Source of the DNA: Akkermansia sp.
Lineage (GTDB): Bacteria; Verrucomicrobiota; Verrucomicrobiia; Verrucomicrobiales; Akkermansiaceae
DNA: 64,000 nt
Reading direction: 5' to 3'
Assembly: GCA_017517805.1 (NCBI GenBank)
Contig: JAFWYD010000061.1
Span: forward strand, 1-64,000
This document shows positions 59,101 to 64,000 of the stretch, piece after piece. Numbering within the stretch: position 1 is the stretch's first letter; the number at the start of each line of letters is the position of its first letter. The position numbers and the translations under genes were made by a program. Under the pieces are notes generated by a model. That model saw only the letters and a program-made list of their open reading frames with translations. It ran no database searches and was not told the origin of the DNA.

Positions 59101-62100
59101 GCCGCAACCCCAGGCTGGCTGAATCCTATGGTGGAAGCGGCCAAGGGCGTACTCACCACCGCATCCGCCGTCGGCGCGATGAAGCGCGCCTGGTCTGCTG
59201 CGATTGAGCATGACCCGCAGGCGGCAGGCGATCTGGTGAAGCTGCTGGGTAAGGTAGGCGTGCGCGTAGGCGAAGCGCTTTCCGGTGCCCGCATTGAGCA
59301 GGCTGATGTGGTTGCGTGGCGCGTGGCTCATGGTATCGTGATGAGCAAGGCTAACGGTCCTGATGGTGCTGGTGGCTTGCCAGTGAGCAAGGCTGTGGCT
59401 GATGCAGAAGAGGAGGAACAGGCGATTCTGCACCGCGAGGCTGCTGCCCCGGAGGAACGCGTGGAAGAGGTAAAGCAGGAACAGGAACGTGCCCAGGAGT
59501 ATGCGGAGCGTGTCTCGCAGGTGGGTGAGCCGGAAGCAAGTGCTCCGGCGCATCTGAAGGGCATTTTTGTGGGCGATAATTGCAACTACAATCCGGCGGG
59601 CGGGTATTATTTCGGGCTGATTGAGAAGGGCAAGCTGAAGCATGCTACTGAGCAGGTGAAGGTGGGAACCAAGGGCGCGCATGGCGTGATTGCCGGGCGT
59701 GAGCTCACCGGCAATTTCCAGGCATCTGCTGCTCCGCTGTACGTGTGGCTTCGTAAGGACGGCTCGCTGTGGCTTATTTCTGGCCGCCACCGTTATGAGC
59801 TGATGATGCGAGATGAGAATATGCCGGCGCATACGTGTTATGTGTTCCTGGAGGATGCGGAGCATGATGAGAAGTGGGCCCGCATGATGGATTATGAGAA
59901 CAATATGCGCGATGACCAGGCGGACGAAGTGACCGCAGGCACTTACGTGCGCGAAACAGGGCTTTCTGATGCAGAGCTGGAGCAGCGCGGGCTGATGCGC
60001 AAGGCCAGCCGAAGCAAGCGCGGTGCGCTGATTGGGCGGCATGCGCGTGAGGAGTTGTGGACTCGGTTCAGCAACGGCAAGATTAAGCCGAAGGATGCAG
60101 AGACTGTATGCGAGCTGACGCGCTATATCAAGGACCAGAGCCGGGTGGATGAGATTCAGCGCCGGTGCTGTATGCTGCTGGATAATGGCAAGAGCTGGGA
60201 TTATATTGGCGGAATGGTGCAGCTGATGGTGCAGGCGGAGCTGGAGCAGGGCCAGCAGGGGTGGTTTAATTTCGGCGCGGATTTTGAGGCTGCGCTGGAG
60301 CGGGCTGCTACCTGGATTGAGAAGGCGCTGAAGGCTGTGAATGAGAATATCGAGCTGGCGAAGCGTGGCCGCGATATGAGCGGCAAGAAGGCTGACAAGG
60401 CGGCGAGACTGGGTATTGTGACAAGTGCCGGCGAGGATGTGCAGCAGACGCTGCAGGATTTGCAGGTGCTGAAGGGCAAGCTGGAGCTGATTGGCAGTTA
60501 CCCGGAGCTGCGGCAGCAGGCGGAGATGTGGGATGGCGAGAGTGAGGTGGACCCTGTGGGCTGGATGCTGCAGCAGCAGGCGCTGGAGAATGATCGCATG
60601 GCGGCTGAGAAGGAGATGGAGGCTGAGGAGTATCTTTCGCAGCAGCAGGCGGAGGCTACGGGGACGCTGTTTAGTATGAGCATGGGGGCAGCTGTGGATT
60701 TGCAGACTGTTACAAACGCCTGGCAAAACACTTTGCGGCGTTTTGTGGTAATGCCTCCGGCGGCAGGTACTGCCCCTTACCGAAAAGATATTGTCGTATG
60801 CCCAACGCCCGCGGTTATGCAAATGGTGGGTGTGACGGCATGGGATATTGTAATTTCACCCAATATTCTTGTGAAATGTCTTCATAAGAATACGGTTCTT
60901 GGCAACAAAAAGAAACTGCTGGAGTATTACCCAAAGGAGAAACATGAACATGATATTGAATTGTCGGAAATGATGCAGCTGCCTGCTGCTTTGGCTGACC
61001 CTGTGTGTATTGTTGTTTCTGATACTCCCGGATGTGTTGAGGTTATTACCGAATTAAAGGAGGGAAACAAGAATGTTCTTGTCGCGGTGCAGTTGAATGG
61101 CTTTAAGGAAGGCTCACGTACGCAACGCGTCAATCGTATAGCAAGCCTGTATGGAAAAGATAAGATAGAGGCAATACTGACTCACCCTCGCCTGTATTGG
61201 AATAAAGCAAAAGCACGCATCTGGACTGGGGGCGGGAGGCTCCAATTGCCAACGGCGCCATATCCAAAGCGTGCTCCTAAGCACAAGGTACTAAAACCGG
61301 AGGATTTAGTCAAGTATAAATCGGAAAATAATTTAAGTTTTTCGATGGAGCGCAACCTGGCGGCGGTGCATACGCTGAGCCCGGAGAAGTTTCTGAGTGC
61401 GCTGGAGCTGGGCGGGATGCCGATGCCGAGTGTGGCGGTGACGCGGCTTGATAAGCCGTATGGCTGGGGCGGTGCTGGTAATATCATGCTGGTGGGTCGG
61501 CCAGCGATGGTGGACCCGAAGGAGGGGACTGAGGTGTACAGCGCTGATGCGTGGACGGGTAAGTTCCCGCGTATTATCCATAAGCATCAGGAAAATGCAG
61601 ATTTCAAGGAAGCAGCAAAGGCTGCCGGTGAAATGGAGGACAAGTATGGTTATGTGTTTTACCAGCTCGCGGATAAGCTGCGACAGGCTGATACAAAAAG
61701 CGACCTGCAGTATTTACTGGAGACGGATAACGGCAAGGCGTTGTTTGCGTATATGCATGGGTATGAGCCGAAGGCCAGGACAATAGCAAAGCAGATGGAT
61801 TATCAATTCCTGGATAAGCAGTTTGCCAAGGAGACACGCAACATGTGGGAGAATGGCGAAGCTATCAAGGAAGGGCAGGAGCTTGCGTTTGCTGATGCTG
61901 TGGAGGCGAGTCTGAACAGATGGCTGGGAGGTCAGGATGAAAAGTATCGTAAGCTGTATGGTCGGTTGTACGGAGACTTGCTGAGCGATTTGCGCAGCGG
62001 GCGGCCGTATGGCGTGTGGTTCCGGTTGAAGATGTCTCTGAATAACATGGGCAAGCGTGAGCTGGATGCGCATGGTAACCGGGAGATGCTGGCGAAGTAT

Positions 62101-64000
62101 GCCGACAAGCACAAGAAGGCGTTTGCTGCGTGGGTGAATGAGAAGGTGGATAAGTGGCGCAGTAAGGACGGGTATATTCGAGAGACTGGCAAGGTTGCTA
62201 CGCTTGACAATGTATTGAATTTCATGCTGAGTAAGAAGGGTCTGAACAATGAGGATTTCATGGGATTCAGCCCCGGCAAACTGCGTGCGGCGTTGTCTGA
62301 TAAGATGCGGTCGCTTGATGATATCAAGGGGCGGCGTGAGCGGCTGAGTGATAGCGATACGAGCAAGGAGAGTAAAAAGCAGAGCGAGGAGCTGATGATG
62401 GAGTACACGCGGATGGTGCGTGGGCATCTGGCTGAGGCTGGTGCTGATTCTTTCTATGCGATAGATTATGGTCTGGAGTCTCTTTCTCTGGTGAAGGGTA
62501 AGCCTACGGTGGAGAAGGTGCAGCGTGCGGTGCGCAAGGTGTTCAGCTATACGAAGGCAGCAGAAGCAATGGCGAAGGACAATGAGCTGCTGCAGGCCGG
62601 TGTGGATGCTGTGACTTCTGTGCGCGCTGAGATTGAGGACTACATGGAGGCTGTGCCGCAGCGTGCGGTGCGGATGAATGAGTGGGAATATGCGGTGCTG
62701 CCGGAGAGTCTGAAGAAGAATAAGGCTGTGATGGCAGGGCTGCGGGAGATTGGTATTCGTCCGCGATTCCACGATGGTACAGAGGAAGGCCGCAAGGCGG
62801 CGCTGGCCGGGCTGGTGAATGATGCTAAGGTGAGCTTCAGCATGACCCGCGCCGCCCAGCGCAGCCTGGAACTCCTGGAGAGCCGGAGTGAAGAAGAGGT
62901 GGCGCAGCAGATAATGGACGATTTACGCAAGGCATGTGAGCGCCTGGCTGTCGTGCTGGCAGATGACGGGGCAGATTCCCAGCGCGGCACAGGCCTCCGA
63001 ATCTATGCCGAGATGCAGGCCCTTTTATCCTCCGTGCGCCAGGCGCTGCCGGAGAAGTACCTCAAGCAGGGAAACCTCGAAATGATGCTCCGCTGGGCAG
63101 CCATGTACGCACGCATGGCTCAGGACGGCCAGGTCCCCGCAAAAGGTACGATAAAAGGCGAGGCTTTCGAAAAATTCGTCACCTCTCTTGCTCGCCAGAC
63201 GCAGCGCGATGTGCTGCAAGGCATGAGCGAGGAGGAAGTGCGCGACGCGCTGATGGAAATGGCCGGGCAGAAGATGGAGGTGTATTTCCAGAAGGTGGCG
63301 CGCGATTCTGTGCAGCGTATAGACCGCTTCCTGAAGGACCGCGCCCTGGAACGCATAGAGTGGGTGTATAAGCACGCCTACCCGACCCGCGAGGAAGGAA
63401 AGGCATGGAGCCGTGGCAAAATGGCAACGGCAGATTACCTGCTGGCAGACAAAGCGTGGCAGCTGGTGCAAAGCAGCCTGGGGCAGCGCAAGGAGGCCGA
63501 AAAAGAAATGACTGTCCTTCGCCGGGCCATGCGCTCCGTACGCGAAGAGATGAAGAATGGCACCGTCTCAGAAGCAGACGGCAAGAGGCGGCTGGTGAAG
63601 CTACAGGAGCAGCTCGCACAGAAAGAGCTGGAGGCTATGCAAGCGGCAGCAGAGCATCAGGCCGGAATGATTGAGGCTATCAGCAAGGAGCTGGAAGGAC
63701 TTGATACGGCGGCAGCCGACTTTGAGGATTCTGAGGCCAAGGCAAACGAAGCAATGGCCCTCCAACAGACATTCGGCAACTGGTACTACAAAGACGCTCT
63801 GGAAGCCAGACGGGCTGCCAGAGTCTTTGAAGATATGGTGCTGCGTGGCAGGAAGGCATGGGCCGAGAAGCTGCAAAACGAGCGCGAGCACATCGCCTGG
63901 CAGCGTGAGCAGATTCTGGCCGGTTTTGAGGTAAGCCGTGAGGAAGCCACCAATACGCGCATGGAGAAGCGCAACGAGTACCGCACCGCTCTGAATAGGC
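56152..64000 (+). CDS. Giant polyvalent (ejected) phage protein, 3' end outside window
   Basis: One uninterrupted frame of 2616 codons that is still open at the edge. Residues 13-158 are the duplicated domain (copy in the gene at 28048). A Gly-rich hydrophobic patch lies near 388-413 and another near 552-572. A ParB-like domain follows (about 1133-1260, IFVGDNCNYN and LWLISGRHRYELMM). Around 1507-1670 is a MuF-C/phage-barnase-like nuclease region (LPAALADPVCIVVSDTPG). Next, about 1730-1820, is a polyvalent-associated domain (MPMPSVAVTRL), then long coiled coils. Three FSM motifs (1507, 1730, 2229) mark domain edges. ATG 56152 follows TTTTCA-17-TACAAC by 7 bp. Role: entry protein delivering effectors, as in MuF/polyvalent families. 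Confidence 0.78.
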   Translation, partial: MIHSDDMLGNGVLTLGNLDFNAALEASGRPAPDRSFLDTAIDATDINQKRPNQNEPVVNPMQRLTDVCLYNEDEDAAERVKDDVLVTETAQGDVFGQNMLIGVELADMYAGGDVYETAQRFIGALPREQQQSWRDKLNHCHTQSDGQALVGELFRQQVRSNYVEQQKQAAKVSLILNKMTSYVAGDAMDTDDNDLTNGAMSDAELAQLRGVVDASKLDDALAVREWMRTYIRPLDGAKDAEAVLRQVDSLEDELYELIGQHPDRAGMAYEALMHWAQKLSESNKVDMTDELVISLGKKLSNWSQVEAPDLYSWQPVGMPDSTIANQMMLRSGEYDRQRMARDEREDTRNKHQNARAILRAAINRSTELGSSEGWWRGAGRSVSKMVGDTLPYLIPGGFGTMAGTADLAVSGMTERMDSLQLSGLSGQEAAGQTAIETVAQGTAELLPWGRVGGSGLSAFLRKMSGRAAGRGSTGSISKWLINYTQKSVPRALVAEASANLFDEAVLEPIASGIMQYGAERAFDILGVPHGESRSWLESFDELGQIWEDSRQLAAIAMFSAALSGAGTRGIMKNVRWFADNRNMWLAQGFTEKQVDEIMASPDRWETGLAMKNAEWADAEKREAMKQRRLVNNKKLAERGEVLFMSGAGAVDSGLTNDNLAVAYAGVWNTYADKGYLPHVEAAENGMVHVFKNGKDGEMAVDLTLTPEDADAYLQGEFDLVEQKLLRRVQQEEGSNAEPVNLKGLLLEGVDQVAGEALLREAEKSGVVRVENLLKQLPPDLSDRVGKLVKKAGGVTAPIAAQISDWAQGMIDGLVADGVSPEKARSSRDYAEGAVMSLGSWAAFADSFAERGDMVAPGSGAVRTTLFRSRGGKHSIIDNRKVLGSTLFGVAGHATSGNTVEDVTESVFDEMVQVRAQGLAEQSGMAYADAESQAWNELADIVGRARETILKADPKLHIPLPRGSSPLSVIEAFSQIAGSEFILSAATPGWLNPMVEAAKGVLTTASAVGAMKRAWSAAIEHDPQAAGDLVKLLGKVGVRVGEALSGARIEQADVVAWRVAHGIVMSKANGPDGAGGLPVSKAVADAEEEEQAILHREAAAPEERVEEVKQEQERAQEYAERVSQVGEPEASAPAHLKGIFVGDNCNYNPAGGYYFGLIEKGKLKHATEQVKVGTKGAHGVIAGRELTGNFQASAAPLYVWLRKDGSLWLISGRHRYELMMRDENMPAHTCYVFLEDAEHDEKWARMMDYENNMRDDQADEVTAGTYVRETGLSDAELEQRGLMRKASRSKRGALIGRHAREELWTRFSNGKIKPKDAETVCELTRYIKDQSRVDEIQRRCCMLLDNGKSWDYIGGMVQLMVQAELEQGQQGWFNFGADFEAALERAATWIEKALKAVNENIELAKRGRDMSGKKADKAARLGIVTSAGEDVQQTLQDLQVLKGKLELIGSYPELRQQAEMWDGESEVDPVGWMLQQQALENDRMAAEKEMEAEEYLSQQQAEATGTLFSMSMGAAVDLQTVTNAWQNTLRRFVVMPPAAGTAPYRKDIVVCPTPAVMQMVGVTAWDIVISPNILVKCLHKNTVLGNKKKLLEYYPKEKHEHDIELSEMMQLPAALADPVCIVVSDTPGCVEVITELKEGNKNVLVAVQLNGFKEGSRTQRVNRIASLYGKDKIEAILTHPRLYWNKAKARIWTGGGRLQLPTAPYPKRAPKHKVLKPEDLVKYKSENNLSFSMERNLAAVHTLSPEKFLSALELGGMPMPSVAVTRLDKPYGWGGAGNIMLVGRPAMVDPKEGTEVYSADAWTGKFPRIIHKHQENADFKEAAKAAGEMEDKYGYVFYQLADKLRQADTKSDLQYLLETDNGKALFAYMHGYEPKARTIAKQMDYQFLDKQFAKETRNMWENGEAIKEGQELAFADAVEASLNRWLGGQDEKYRKLYGRLYGDLLSDLRSGRPYGVWFRLKMSLNNMGKRELDAHGNREMLAKYADKHKKAFAAWVNEKVDKWRSKDGYIRETGKVATLDNVLNFMLSKKGLNNEDFMGFSPGKLRAALSDKMRSLDDIKGRRERLSDSDTSKESKKQSEELMMEYTRMVRGHLAEAGADSFYAIDYGLESLSLVKGKPTVEKVQRAVRKVFSYTKAAEAMAKDNELLQAGVDAVTSVRAEIEDYMEAVPQRAVRMNEWEYAVLPESLKKNKAVMAGLREIGIRPRFHDGTEEGRKAALAGLVNDAKVSFSMTRAAQRSLELLESRSEEEVAQQIMDDLRKACERLAVVLADDGADSQRGTGLRIYAEMQALLSSVRQALPEKYLKQGNLEMMLRWAAMYARMAQDGQVPAKGTIKGEAFEKFVTSLARQTQRDVLQGMSEEEVRDALMEMAGQKMEVYFQKVARDSVQRIDRFLKDRALERIEWVYKHAYPTREEGKAWSRGKMATADYLLADKAWQLVQSSLGQRKEAEKEMTVLRRAMRSVREEMKNGTVSEADGKRRLVKLQEQLAQKELEAMQAAAEHQAGMIEAISKELEGLDTAAADFEDSEAKANEAMALQQTFGNWYYKDALEARRAARVFEDMVLRGRKAWAEKLQNEREHIAWQREQILAGFEVSREEATNTRMEKRNEYRTALNR
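56188..56625 (+). repeat. Inverted duplicate, copy 2 (in the giant gene)
   Basis: 438 bp homologous to 28723-29160 in opposite orientation, encoding residues 13-158 of the giant protein. The 80-bp identical core is 56458-56537. Confidence 0.95.

Larger units (their letters stand above)
27724..64000. mobile_element. Temperate podovirus-type prophage (right end outside window)
   Basis: Continuous phage gene content from the lysogeny operon (27802-29618) to the giant gene at the edge: repressor/Cro switch, recombination and replication genes, TerS/TerL, scaffold, capsid, portal, tail tube, internal virion proteins and lysis genes. No tail tape measure or sheath, so a short-tailed morphology is likely, comparable to T7-like or Bordetella BPP-1-like phages. 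No integrase is inside the window. The left border is approximate. Confidence 0.88.

Noticed and set aside
58558..60822. Minus-strand frame of 754 codons opposite the giant phage gene
   Set aside because: Runs antisense to a clearly coding frame, leucine/histidine-rich, no motifs or ribosome site.
56152..64000. Frameshift or stop in the giant gene
   Set aside because: Codon-by-codon reading shows one continuous frame to the edge, so the missing stop is a window effect.

Overview
The first 27.4 kb is chromosome of a Gram-negative bacterium and the rest, to the window end, is a temperate podovirus-type prophage that runs off the right edge. I infer Verrucomicrobiota, most likely an Akkermansia-like gut lineage, from the GC-rich composition, the short IF-2 and NusA, the B-type L31 and the small histidine-rich secreted proteins. 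No rRNA gene is present to settle this, so the taxonomy is an inference.

Chromosomal part. A leftward operon runs nusA - infB - rbfA - AsmA-like giant - cardiolipin synthase (9703 down to 150). It starts from a near-perfect sigma70 promoter with a terminator-like hairpin in its leader. Going right: an RlmI-type 23S rRNA methyltransferase, a tandem polysaccharide deacetylase, a tiny His-rich lipoprotein, gpmI, an oppABC peptide importer without its ATPases, two more His-rich repeat proteins, an OsmC-family protein, L31, a branched-chain aminotransferase, a NUDIX hydrolase, a serine/threonine kinase paired with a Sel1/STN-like membrane protein, a TatD nuclease and a small membrane protein.

Prophage part (about 27.7 kb onwards). 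A leftward lysogeny operon (repressor - chimeric membrane protein - two-TM protein) diverges from a rightward early operon. The early operon holds a Cro-like protein, excisionase-like helix-turn-helix protein, DUF2303, RecT/Bet recombinase, DUF2800 nuclease, SSB, RusA, adenine methylase and a replication-initiator-like protein. Late genes follow: TerS, scaffold, capsid, tail fibre, lysis cassette, portal, tail protein, TerL, tail tube and internal virion proteins. A polyvalent gene that is still open after 2616 codons closes the window. Four late transcription units share one highly conserved promoter element with invariant spacing.

Three observations stand out. (1) The lysogeny operon encodes a membrane protein whose residues 29-174 are a gapless copy, 132 of 146 residues identical, of the N-terminus of the phage's own giant protein. 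It looks like a self-derived superinfection-exclusion or decoy factor, and it forms a 438-bp inverted repeat about 27 kb from its source. (2) Host and phage genes share a promoter layout in which the start codon sits 6-10 bases after the -10 box, which implies widespread leaderless mRNAs. (3) The phage early region holds two unexplained structured noncoding stretches with tRNA-like acceptor plus T-arm folds and a duplicated stem-loop. All homology statements come from reading motifs; no database search was run.
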